A stretch of 64,000 bases of DNA from Paenibacillus xylanexedens (GTDB taxonomy: Bacteria; Bacillota; Bacilli; Paenibacillales; Paenibacillaceae): positions 1,798,001 through 1,862,000 of the forward strand of contig NZ_VEBF01000001.1 in the NCBI RefSeq assembly GCF_007676705.1, read 5' to 3'. The position numbers were made by a program, and so were the translations under genes. Shown in pieces: positions 34,306-43,102 of the stretch (position 1 is its first letter; each line of letters starts with the position of its first letter). The notes beneath the pieces are model-generated. The model saw only the letters and a list, made by a program, of their open reading frames with translations. It was not told where the DNA came from and ran no database searches.

Positions 34306-34381
34306 ATCCCCTTAAAGTAGATACTCTTTGAAAAGCCTTATGTGGTAGCATAAGGAAATGAGTATACTTCGAGGGGATTTT
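34306..34381. terminator. Large nested hairpin after the GH43 gene
   Basis: ATCCCCT..AAGTA..ATACTC pairs with GAGTAT..ACTT..AGGGGAT across 76 bp, with an inner hairpin CCTTATG / CATAAGG. A short T-run follows on the plus strand. It lies 42 bp after the GH43 stop and probably ends that transcript; it is unusually long for a simple terminator. Confidence 0.55.
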
Positions 34382-34530
34382 GCTATCGTCATATCTTTCT
34401 TGCTTTATTAGAGAAGTTCTCCTAGTATTTTTAGTAAGAACACCCAGTAGCTCGCATCATGGCAATAGCTTCCCCATCCATATGAGAGCGCTATCGCTGC
34501 AGCACTATAGAAAAATGGGAGGTTGCAGAT

Positions 34531-36837
34531 ATGAAATGGAATCACTTTAAGTCCAAGCTTCTGCTCAAGTACACCTTATCCTATATCTCCATTTTCCTTA
34601 TACCTCTTGTTATTTTAACCATCATTATTTACCACAATGCTGTGGACACGCTCCGTTCAGAGATTGAACAGACCAATGTCAACCAGCTCACTCAAGCCAA
34701 AACTGTCATTGATGATCGCATGAAGGAACTACAAGACATCGCGTTTCGCATCGCCTACGATGAGCAGTTAACGCGGTATTGGACCCACCATCCGTACTAT
34801 AGCCGAGAATCGATTGGAGCATTGGTCAAATATAAAGCCACCAGTTCCATTATCGATGAACTATTCCTGTTCTTCCGTGGAGATGACAGCATCTACTCTT
34901 CTCAAGGTTCTGAGAATCTGGATGTATTCACAGGCCGCTACAAATTTAATACTTGGAACAAAACAGACATGATCCGGGATTTGAATAACGTGCAGTTCCC
35001 CACGATACGACCGGCGGAGCAGGTCGTTCAAGGAACCAAAATACCCAATTCCATGCTGGCGTACCTTGTACCGATTGCGCCTAACAATACGCCCGCCCAC
35101 GGAACCGTCATGTACCTGATTCATGAATCTAATCTGACCGGCTTGATTGACTCCATCCTCAGTGACTATCACGGGATGACCTACATTTTCGATAATTACG
35201 GGCAAGTTCTGGCAGCCAATTACAAGGGAGAAATTATTACTGATCAGGAAGTCAGCGCTCTGTTTGCACTCGAGCCCGGAACGCACAGCATCTCCTTAAA
35301 TCAAGAACCACATTCGGTTGTATCCGTTAAATCGGATGCAGGCTGGACCTATGTAACTGCTATGCCAAGCAATCAATTTTTTAGCCGAATCGTTCATATT
35401 CGTACCTTTATTATTCTTGTTTTCTCCTTCATGGTGGTTATGGGTACTTTCCTTGCCATTATGTTGGCCCGGAGACAATATCACCCCATTTCAGATCTAA
35501 TGGAGTTCATTCGGTTGAAGAATGATCCTGATACATCCTCAACGACCAACGAGCTGGAATGGATCAAGAAAACACTGCACGATTATAGTCAGCGCGTAGA
35601 TCTTCAGGAACCCTACGCTCGCAATCATATTTTGCTTATGTTGCTAAAGTACGGCCATACCGGAGATTTCCCCTCTGAGTTTACGGACAAGCTCGGCATA
35701 CGATTCAACCGATCTCATTATTTTGTCATGATCATGGGCTGGGAAATGCATGCTTTTCCTATCGTTGATAACGATAACGCTGTGCAAATAACCATAATGC
35801 AGCTGATGAACGATGTGGAACTGTCGGAGTTATCTGCTTATGCTTACGGCGTGGAGCTTCCACAGGCAGACCAATTGGCTCTCATCGTCGGATTTGATGC
35901 CGAGATCGGGCATGAAGGCAGTCTGAACAACCGTATGGAGCCTATCATTGAAAAACTGCAAGGGATGGTGACGGAGCACACCGGCGTCGCGCCCGCAATC
36001 GGGATAGGTAATCGATACAGTTATCCAGAGCAACTGAATCAGTCCTACATCGAGGCATCGACCGCTCTTGAAGCATCGATGCTGCATGGACAGGGCAGCA
36101 GTACCTTCTTCAACGCCCTTTCCGGTTCCAGTGCACAGGATGCTTCCTTCTGGGTCCCTAAGGATGTACTGTTGAAGCTGGTTCAAAGCTTAAAACAGGG
36201 TAGCTATGATGTGGCGGTTCAGATGGTGTCGACCGCGTTAAACAACCTGAAAGCCGAAATGCCGTCCGTACCACTGCTGCGTTGCATCTGCTTTGATATT
36301 CTGAATACCATGCTAAAAACCGCATCGGAGCTTGGGATTCATCATGTCGTTAATCAACTCCCAAGAATCACATCCTATGACTCGCTGGAAGATTTGGAGA
36401 AGAAACTGACAGGGCTTGCCGCCGAAATCTGCGCCCACGTCGAGGCGAAGAGCGAGACGGAAGAAAGTTCCCTGATGGATGAAATCGTTGCTTATATCGA
36501 TGCCAATTTCTCGAATTATGACCTCAGCCTGGGTACGATCTCATCTCAATTCACAATCTCTTCATCGTATTTCAGTCGTTCCTTCAAAGAAAAGATCGGC
36601 ATGAATTTCACCCAATACATCTGGCAGAAACGGATGGATGAGGTTATTCGACTGTTGCTGCATACAACCGATCCGTTAAAAGACATCATTACACGGGTCG
36701 GTTACCTGGATACACCGAACTTCATCCGCAAGTTTAAGAAAGAGACAGGATACACACCCGGACAGTATCGCAAAATGCACCGTCCTAACGGCTCCCCCGA
36801 TTCCCCAGAAGATGACGACGAGGAATGTATTGGATAA
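34531..36837 (+). CDS. Membrane-anchored AraC-family regulator with extracytoplasmic sensor
   Basis: The 768-aa protein has membrane helices at about residues 13-36 (YTLSYISIFLIPLVILTIII) and 291-313 (FIILVFSFMVVMGTFLAIML) flanking a roughly 250-residue Cache-like external domain. A cytoplasmic middle region follows, then a C-terminal AraC HTH pair (about 649-750: SLGTISSQFTISSSYFSRSF, DPLKDIITRVGYLDTPNFIR). Such proteins, common in Paenibacillus, usually control adjacent Lpl-type sugar transporters, so the convergent operon at 36982-46636 is the likely target. It has GGGAGG before its ATG and could also act on the upstream GH43. Confidence 0.9.
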   Translation: MKWNHFKSKLLLKYTLSYISIFLIPLVILTIIIYHNAVDTLRSEIEQTNVNQLTQAKTVIDDRMKELQDIAFRIAYDEQLTRYWTHHPYYSRESIGALVKYKATSSIIDELFLFFRGDDSIYSSQGSENLDVFTGRYKFNTWNKTDMIRDLNNVQFPTIRPAEQVVQGTKIPNSMLAYLVPIAPNNTPAHGTVMYLIHESNLTGLIDSILSDYHGMTYIFDNYGQVLAANYKGEIITDQEVSALFALEPGTHSISLNQEPHSVVSVKSDAGWTYVTAMPSNQFFSRIVHIRTFIILVFSFMVVMGTFLAIMLARRQYHPISDLMEFIRLKNDPDTSSTTNELEWIKKTLHDYSQRVDLQEPYARNHILLMLLKYGHTGDFPSEFTDKLGIRFNRSHYFVMIMGWEMHAFPIVDNDNAVQITIMQLMNDVELSELSAYAYGVELPQADQLALIVGFDAEIGHEGSLNNRMEPIIEKLQGMVTEHTGVAPAIGIGNRYSYPEQLNQSYIEASTALEASMLHGQGSSTFFNALSGSSAQDASFWVPKDVLLKLVQSLKQGSYDVAVQMVSTALNNLKAEMPSVPLLRCICFDILNTMLKTASELGIHHVVNQLPRITSYDSLEDLEKKLTGLAAEICAHVEAKSETEESSLMDEIVAYIDANFSNYDLSLGTISSQFTISSSYFSRSFKEKIGMNFTQYIWQKRMDEVIRLLLHTTDPLKDIITRVGYLDTPNFIRKFKKETGYTPGQYRKMHRPNGSPDSPEDDDEECIG

Positions 36838-36881
36838 ATGGAGATATCGTGCAAGATTCGTTAGACCTAAATATCGCAAAC

Positions 36882-36929
36882 AAGGGGCCGTCCTATAAGT
36901 CATGCTCATGACTTGTAGGACGGCCCCTT
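36882..36929. terminator. Bidirectional terminator between AraC regulator and GH18 operon
   Basis: AAGGGGCCGTCCTA and TAGGACGGCCCCTT are perfect reverse complements, with inner pairing of AAGTCATG / CATGACTT. It separates two converging transcripts. Confidence 0.9.
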
Positions 36930-36981
36930 CGTATGTTTTTAGTCCATATCCATCATCTGACCCGTCGGCTCCCTGACGGGT

Positions 36982-38043
36982 TTATCCTATTTTCCCAGCC
37001 GGAATATCCCGCAGCCCTTGATGTATTGCACCCAGCAAACGGCGGGTCGGATCACAGGCGTACTCCCAGAACATGATTCCGGCCAGACCTTGTTCCTTTA
37101 CGTAATCACATTTGCATTGGATCGATTCTTCATCATCATAAGATATGAGGCTGGACCCATTAAACAGAAACGGTGCACAGGCTTCCTCATCCCAATAGCG
37201 GATGTATCCATTCTTGTTGATGTACTTCGCTTCCAGCTCTGCAAATGACGGACCGTAGCCGCCTGTGCTGCCAGCCATTTGATGGAGCCCGTGGTTTCGG
37301 TCAGGAACCTCAGTCCATATGCGGGAATAGAATGCGGCACCAATCACAATTTTCTCCTTCGGAACGCCGGCTCGAACAAACAGGTCCACGGATGCATCCA
37401 CACTAATTCGAAACAGATCCCCTGTTGACGTGTACAGATTCGTGTGATGTCCGGTTAGAACCTGAAAACCGCCGCGCATATCATAGGTCATCAACTGGAT
37501 ATAGTCCAGATACTGCTGCACGTCACCCATCTCTGTACCGTCTACGTAGTATTGGTCAGCCCCTGCCGCAATGGTGAGCAGATAATGACGGCCATCCTCG
37601 GCTCCCTTGGCATCCAGTGTCTCCCGGATCGTCTTGAGTAGCAAGGTGAAATTCCGTTTATCATCAGGACTGGATGCGATACCAGCTTCACCATAACATG
37701 GATACTCCCAGTCCAGATCAATCCCGTCAAAAGGGTATTCCTCCAACACCCGGACTGCCGATGCGGCCATGGTGTCCCTCCCCGCCTGGGTTGAGGCGGC
37801 CTCGGAGAAACCGCCAGCGCTCCATCCGCCAACAGATAGCAGCACCGTAAGATTCGGATGCTCCCGCTTCATAGTCTGGATAACGTGACCGTTTTTTAAA
37901 TGCTCGGTGGTGATTTCATCGTTTTTGACATGTCCGAAGGCTACGTTCAGATGTGTTAACTTCGACAGATCGTCATATGCCATATCGGGAAGAACTGAAT
38001 CAACGGCATAACCCGCAGCAATATATTTCGTCACTCTCTTCAC
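36982..38043 (-). CDS. GH18 glycosidase, cytoplasmic
   Basis: The 353-aa protein is a single-domain family 18 hydrolase with the TIM-barrel markers SVGGWSAGGF (about 70-79), the catalytic DGIDLDWEYP (106-115, acid Glu113), and the C-terminal MFWEYACDP strand. There is no signal peptide or binding module, unlike secreted chitinases, so it should act on imported material such as chitin oligosaccharides, N-glycan cores or peptidoglycan-type fragments. Its ATG overlaps the stop of the transglutaminase-like gene by 4 bases, showing tight coupling. It is the last gene of the operon. Confidence 0.92.
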   Translation of the reverse strand: MKRVTKYIAAGYAVDSVLPDMAYDDLSKLTHLNVAFGHVKNDEITTEHLKNGHVIQTMKREHPNLTVLLSVGGWSAGGFSEAASTQAGRDTMAASAVRVLEEYPFDGIDLDWEYPCYGEAGIASSPDDKRNFTLLLKTIRETLDAKGAEDGRHYLLTIAAGADQYYVDGTEMGDVQQYLDYIQLMTYDMRGGFQVLTGHHTNLYTSTGDLFRISVDASVDLFVRAGVPKEKIVIGAAFYSRIWTEVPDRNHGLHQMAGSTGGYGPSFAELEAKYINKNGYIRYWDEEACAPFLFNGSSLISYDDEESIQCKCDYVKEQGLAGIMFWEYACDPTRRLLGAIHQGLRDIPAGKIG

Positions 38044-40673
38044 TCCGATCCGTTCGATGATTGAGATAACCCAGCAGCAATCTGCAGGGCTTCCTTCCCG
38101 GTACCGATCTTGTACCCGGAAGCCAAATACCGAATTTGATCCTGGTCATCCAGCACAAAGAGATGCGGATAGCCCGCTTCGTGAGCTGCAGCCTTTGAAA
38201 TGTAACCGGACAAGGAAGCATAACTGGAATCTCGTACAAAAACCGTGCGCACAGGCAGCTTCGGATAACCAACAGGATCAAAGGAAGCGTTCCATTCTGC
38301 ATCTCCGATTATGAGTACGATTGGCACATCCAGCTTATTCAGCGGCTCAGCGAGCTCGCACAGTTCCCGAATCAGATGTTTGGTCGGTTCTCGCTCCGGT
38401 TCAATCCAGGCAGCAATGGCACCCTCCGATCCCAGAAGTTCCTTCATTTCTACCTCTGTACCATCCAGACGGGTCAGTACACTGCCTGGTGCCAGTTTAC
38501 CAAGTACAGGAATATCAACCTCAGTCTCGCGATAAGACAATACAACCTCAGTGGTATCTCCGGCGCTCACGGTAAAGTAAACAAAGCGTACTTTTGCCGT
38601 TCCATCTTTCAGACGAATGCCTGTCGTTAAGCGATAAGCTCCTGCTTCAATCTCGTATGGCTCGCTATAGACATTCGTGCTGCCATAAGGATATATCAAC
38701 GTCTTGTAGACGCCATCCTCCAGACGGGCAAACGAGAAGTTCTCGAAATAGGATGCTGCAGGTGTATCCTGCGGAGCCTTTATATCCCTATGAAGTTGGA
38801 GCATTCCCCAGCTTGTGCTCTCCTGAGTTTGAGGTGAGGTGAGACTGAACACCGCATCCTTCCAGCCTCTGTCACTCAGATACTGTGGTTTCTGCGCACT
38901 CGGATGTAATCGTGCAGGAATACCTAAACTGCGACATACAGCCACAAACAAAATATCCAGTGACTGAGTGTCCCCTTTCATCAGACTAAATGTCCCGATC
39001 GGATTACCCTTGCCTTTTAGATTAGGAAGATCTTCATAGTATTCGTAGTCCTGTTCCAGCATTCGGGCAAGCGTCGCAGGATTTTCCCTAAACGCCGCTG
39101 CCTCGTCCGCCGAAAATTCATTCTGGAATACGCCTCGATAAGGGACCAGCATTTCATAGGAAATCCGCGGGCACAAGATGTAGCTCACGAACGTATCTTC
39201 CGCCCATGATCCTTGCTGCGAGAGCGCACCGATCAGATGATCGTCCAGCGTCTGGCGAAAGGTATCAATCAAATCTTTTTCATTCATTGACTCCAACAAC
39301 CGGAGCGGCCACTCACCGTATGCATTGGAACGTTCCTTCAGGAAATCTGCAATTTCACGGCTGTTCCCCCGTGCCTTCTGAAGAATATCCCATACACGCA
39401 CCGGGGGAAGTCCAACCAATTTAGCCAGTGAAACAGCCTCCTCTTCACTCAGGAAAGTGTCCTCATACCCGCTCCGGGTCTGCGCTCCTTCCTCCAGCCG
39501 ACGATTGTGAATCTGGATCTTCTCTTCCGGTAACGCAATCACGGCCTCCCCCTCCCCTTCCGGCGGAGGAACCATATCGAAATCTGCGATCCCTGTGGGC
39601 TGCTCTGACGAGTTCAGCACAAGCTCTACAAGCTCGTTTTCCTGAGCCTTGAATAGGATTTCACTCCACTTGCCGCCGCTGACCGCACGAATCAAAAGGT
39701 CGCCATAACCTGTCTTAAAAGCAGCTTCCCCTTGTGCGTCCGTCCTGATTTCGGCAATCGGATAGAATTCAGCCGAATTGTACAGCTCAAAGCGGACGCT
39801 CGCTTCCGGTACGGGCTCTCCCTGCTCATTTTTCACCTTCACATCAATGACCCGCGCCGGTGCATAGTTCTCAAGCAAATTAATTTCCGTAAATCCCTTC
39901 TCGGAGAGCGTTATATCCTCCGGTCCGGGATAGTCGGCATAGATCCTCGTATTAATCAGCATGGCCCTGCGGGCTGGCGGACTGAACCACCCTTGATTCA
40001 GACGGGCTTCCGGCTCGCATGCCCCGATGTAGTACCATTGACCATCTGCCCAGGCTTCTACCCAGGCATGATTACTGTCACAGTGAGCCCAGCGAGGTGT
40101 GTAGACCTGACGGGCGGGTATGCCAATGCTGCGAAGAGCGGCCACCGCCAGCGTGGACTCTTCGCCGCATCGTCCGCGAGCATTCCGGATCATCGTCAGC
40201 GGCGATATCGTGCGCAGATTGCTGCCAATATAGGTCGCTTTCTCATGACACCAGTAATTGGTCTCTAGAATGGCATCCGCCATGGATAACTTCGTTGTCC
40301 GCTCGGCTAAATCGTCATATATCAAACCGCGGAAATCTTCAATATTTTCCGTATTTATCCGGTAAGGCAACACAAAATGAAGGAACAGATGATCCGGGAC
40401 ACGATCTCCCCAAGGCACACGTTTGCGGATATCCAATGCCCGTCGCACATGGTTCAAGAACAGGTTCCCATTATAATCAGCCAAGTCGTTTACAGGCATG
40501 TAAGCATACATATACTTCAATGCCCATGCTTCTTCTTCCGTCAGGTCCTGTTGAAAAATATGAAACAACTCCGATTTGCGAGCCTCTGCAAAACGTACCT
40601 TCTCTTGGAAATTCTGCTCGATCCTCTCCAATGACTGTGCGTCAAGGGAAAATACCAAAGTTTGGCTGGTCAT
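38040..40673 (-). CDS. 877-aa cytoplasmic transglutaminase-like protein with C-terminal redoxin-like domain
   Basis: The transglutaminase-like core (about residues 135-235) has Cys169 (GRCGEESTLAVAAL), His202 (DSNHAWVEAW) and an acidic residue in YYIGACEPE, a plausible Cys-His-acid triad. A beta-sandwich (about 275-345) follows, then helical regions, another conserved block (about 560-720), and a C-terminal part like a redoxin fold (about 740-870: VPIVLIIGDAEWNASF, LFVLDDQDQIRYLASG) without a CxxC. No signal peptide is visible. The superfamily includes proteases, cross-linkers and peptide:N-glycanase. Set between CBM9-like and GH18 genes, it may process a glycopeptide; that is inference. Confidence 0.85.
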   Translation of the reverse strand: MTSQTLVFSLDAQSLERIEQNFQEKVRFAEARKSELFHIFQQDLTEEEAWALKYMYAYMPVNDLADYNGNLFLNHVRRALDIRKRVPWGDRVPDHLFLHFVLPYRINTENIEDFRGLIYDDLAERTTKLSMADAILETNYWCHEKATYIGSNLRTISPLTMIRNARGRCGEESTLAVAALRSIGIPARQVYTPRWAHCDSNHAWVEAWADGQWYYIGACEPEARLNQGWFSPPARRAMLINTRIYADYPGPEDITLSEKGFTEINLLENYAPARVIDVKVKNEQGEPVPEASVRFELYNSAEFYPIAEIRTDAQGEAAFKTGYGDLLIRAVSGGKWSEILFKAQENELVELVLNSSEQPTGIADFDMVPPPEGEGEAVIALPEEKIQIHNRRLEEGAQTRSGYEDTFLSEEEAVSLAKLVGLPPVRVWDILQKARGNSREIADFLKERSNAYGEWPLRLLESMNEKDLIDTFRQTLDDHLIGALSQQGSWAEDTFVSYILCPRISYEMLVPYRGVFQNEFSADEAAAFRENPATLARMLEQDYEYYEDLPNLKGKGNPIGTFSLMKGDTQSLDILFVAVCRSLGIPARLHPSAQKPQYLSDRGWKDAVFSLTSPQTQESTSWGMLQLHRDIKAPQDTPAASYFENFSFARLEDGVYKTLIYPYGSTNVYSEPYEIEAGAYRLTTGIRLKDGTAKVRFVYFTVSAGDTTEVVLSYRETEVDIPVLGKLAPGSVLTRLDGTEVEMKELLGSEGAIAAWIEPEREPTKHLIRELCELAEPLNKLDVPIVLIIGDAEWNASFDPVGYPKLPVRTVFVRDSSYASLSGYISKAAAHEAGYPHLFVLDDQDQIRYLASGYKIGTGKEALQIAAGLSQSSNGSE

Positions 40674-40680
40674 TGTGCTC

Positions 40681-41703
40681 TCACTCCTTCCACAGCTTGC
40701 CGTCTTCCCGAATACAGATTAAGGCCGTGCCATCCGACGAAGGCACAGTAATCTGGAACAGGCTGCGAGTCGTCTCAATTACAGGCTCACAGCTCCACGA
40801 TTCCTCACCCATAAGCAGCTTCACATCCTGTGTAAATTCACCATGGGTTTCATAATAATTGCGTTCACGGTAATAGAGCCTGCGAAGCTCCCATTTGATT
40901 CGTTCGTCTTCCGGCAACTCAAAGGACTGATCTGTTCCGTCATCCGAAAATACGACATAGCCCCACAACTCCGGGTAATGCATGTTGATAATGCCCATGG
41001 GTGACCAAACCCAGTTGTCCTCAGGATAAGGTTTGCCCGTATCTGGATTCAGCACCTTGCGGTACTGACCGTCCTGTACCTCGGTCTGCCACTCCACGCG
41101 CGAGAAGTTGACGCGCCAGAACTCACCCGGCGCAGGCGGACGGTTTCCTTCGGCGCACTCCTTTAGACTGGTCCAGGGAATTGCGACTTCCACGCTCCAT
41201 TTCCGGTTATCAGCCCCAGGTTTATTCAATTCCCCATCGATATATACGGCCGTCTTGAGACCGCTGATATCCCAACCGTTGACCGGAGGTCCACCATCCC
41301 GATACGGCTTCACCAATAGCAGGTCCCATACCGTATTGAGCGCATTGATCTCGAACTCATAATATTGATGGGAATCCCCGTCGGGGTCGATAAAAATCTC
41401 AAAGTCGTTGTCATAGAAAATAACGGAATCATGCTCAGTCAACGTAGCCCAGATCTGATCTTCAATCAGCTCAGCAGCAAAGTAGAAATAGTCGTCATCC
41501 CACAGCATTTTTACCCGTGTCTGTTTCCCAGGCTTCGGACGAAGATCACCCTCGATATCAACGAAATCATCCGTCCAATGGGCCGCATCCCAAAATACCT
41601 TATCCACACGGCCGTCTAACACCAGCGGTTCCTGCGCACGCTTGCATATATAATGTTTGGGAGCATACTCAATCCTGGGTTCCGGCACTCCACTTCTGTT
41701 CAT
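40681..41703 (-). CDS. CBM9-like carbohydrate-binding protein, cytoplasmic
   Basis: The 340-aa protein is built mainly from one CBM9-type domain (about residues 25-235: PLVLDGRVDKVFWDAAHW, TRVKMLWDDDYFYFAAEL, DFEIFIDPDGDSHQYYEFEI, WSVEVAIPW), of the form seen in stand-alone bacterial proteins. It has no signal peptide and no attached catalytic domain. The C-terminal 90 residues are helical. ATG 41703 follows GGAGAGAGAG; an upstream ATG lacks a site. It may bind sugar or present it to its operon neighbours. Confidence 0.85.
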   Translation of the reverse strand: MNRSGVPEPRIEYAPKHYICKRAQEPLVLDGRVDKVFWDAAHWTDDFVDIEGDLRPKPGKQTRVKMLWDDDYFYFAAELIEDQIWATLTEHDSVIFYDNDFEIFIDPDGDSHQYYEFEINALNTVWDLLLVKPYRDGGPPVNGWDISGLKTAVYIDGELNKPGADNRKWSVEVAIPWTSLKECAEGNRPPAPGEFWRVNFSRVEWQTEVQDGQYRKVLNPDTGKPYPEDNWVWSPMGIINMHYPELWGYVVFSDDGTDQSFELPEDERIKWELRRLYYRERNYYETHGEFTQDVKLLMGEESWSCEPVIETTRSLFQITVPSSDGTALICIREDGKLWKE

Positions 41704-41766
41704 GTCTCTCTCTCCAATTCGTAAGGGAGGGCATGCATCTATCGGCATATGCCCTCCCCGTAATGG

Positions 41767-43053
41767 TTAGTTATGGGTGACAACGGCTCCAGAGCCGCCG
41801 TACATTTCCAGCTCCTCATCGAATTCGAGCTTAAGAACGGTCACCTGTTCATGCGTGTCCTCGGGGGTCATCTTGATCCACGTTGTCCCCGGGATATGGA
41901 ACCAAGGCACACCCCCATGAATCTCATGATTAAGCTCTTTGCCCGAATGCAGCACGGTTATCTTCTTGATCGGATTGCAGAGACCCTTGATGCACACATT
42001 CTCTTTTGGATCGTCATACACGAATAGGTACAATATCTTTCTGTCCTCAGATATAGTGCTTCCCCCCAGATAATAGCGGGGCATAATACCTTCACTCGTT
42101 CCAAAGACAGCCTCCTCATGGGTTCGAATCCATGCTCCCAGCCCAAGCAGGATGTCCTCCTGCCTCTTATCGATGGTGCCATCTTCACGGGGACCGATAT
42201 CCAGCAACATATTGCCGCCCATCGAAATACAGTCACAGAACATTCGAATGATCTGATTCAGAGATTTATATTTATGATCTGTCGGCACATAACCCCAAGA
42301 TGTGTTGATTGTGGTGCAGAACTCCCAGGGCCCCTCCGGTCTTGTAATCGGAATGCCCTGCTCTGGTGTCTTGTAATCCCCATAACCCTGCAGACGGGAG
42401 TTAATGATGATATCCGGATTGAAAGATTGCAGGTAATGCTTGAACTCCGGCAGATTCCACTGCTGGGCACTCCGTTCCCAGTCCCCATCGAACCACAGCA
42501 GATCCACCTTTCCGTAATTCGTCAAAATCTCTTCCAGCTGCTGGTTATTGAATTGCAGGAACTTCTGCCACTTTGCCTGATCTTGAACGCCGTCCACAGG
42601 ACTTGAATGCCGGTTAACACTACTGAGATCCTCCGGTACTTTTCCACCTTCATACACGCTAGGATAATCCGGGTGCGACCAATCGATTAGCGAGAAATAC
42701 ATCCCCAGATGAATGCCCTTCTCCCGAATCGCTTCCGCATACTCCCTCACGATGTCCCGATTCGCGGGTGTCTGTTTGACGACATTGAGGTCACTATACT
42801 GCGTATCCCACAATGCAACGCCATCATGATGCTTGGTTGTCAGCACGGCATACCGGGCTCCAGACTTTTCAATCAAGTCGGCCCACTTCTCCGCGTTGAA
42901 TTCCGATGCCGTAAAACCGTCCAACTGTTTCATATAATCTTCATAGGACACCCTTCCATTATAGAAGGACCAGGATTCCGCAACCCCGTCTACAGCATAG
43001 ATGCCATAGTGGATGAATATCCCCAGCTTGGCTTCTTCAAACCATTTCTGCAT
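41767..43053 (-). CDS. GH29 alpha-L-fucosidase, cytoplasmic
   Basis: The 428-aa enzyme has the GH29 barrel: KLGIFIHYGIYAVDG near the N-terminus, TTKHHDGVALWDT (about 73-84), and the nucleophile Asp189 in LLWFDGDWERS. A C-terminal beta domain ends the protein. No signal peptide is present, so it removes fucose from imported glycans. ATG 43053 is used because GAGGTG is 9 bases upstream; a GTG at 43065 overlaps that site. It follows the binding-protein gene in the operon. The linkage specificity is not visible. Confidence 0.92.
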   Translation of the reverse strand: MQKWFEEAKLGIFIHYGIYAVDGVAESWSFYNGRVSYEDYMKQLDGFTASEFNAEKWADLIEKSGARYAVLTTKHHDGVALWDTQYSDLNVVKQTPANRDIVREYAEAIREKGIHLGMYFSLIDWSHPDYPSVYEGGKVPEDLSSVNRHSSPVDGVQDQAKWQKFLQFNNQQLEEILTNYGKVDLLWFDGDWERSAQQWNLPEFKHYLQSFNPDIIINSRLQGYGDYKTPEQGIPITRPEGPWEFCTTINTSWGYVPTDHKYKSLNQIIRMFCDCISMGGNMLLDIGPREDGTIDKRQEDILLGLGAWIRTHEEAVFGTSEGIMPRYYLGGSTISEDRKILYLFVYDDPKENVCIKGLCNPIKKITVLHSGKELNHEIHGGVPWFHIPGTTWIKMTPEDTHEQVTVLKLEFDEELEMYGGSGAVVTHN

Positions 43054-43102
43054 ATCTGTCCACACCTCTTTCGAGAGTCCTTATCTGTGAAAAATCTTTA
43101 GG

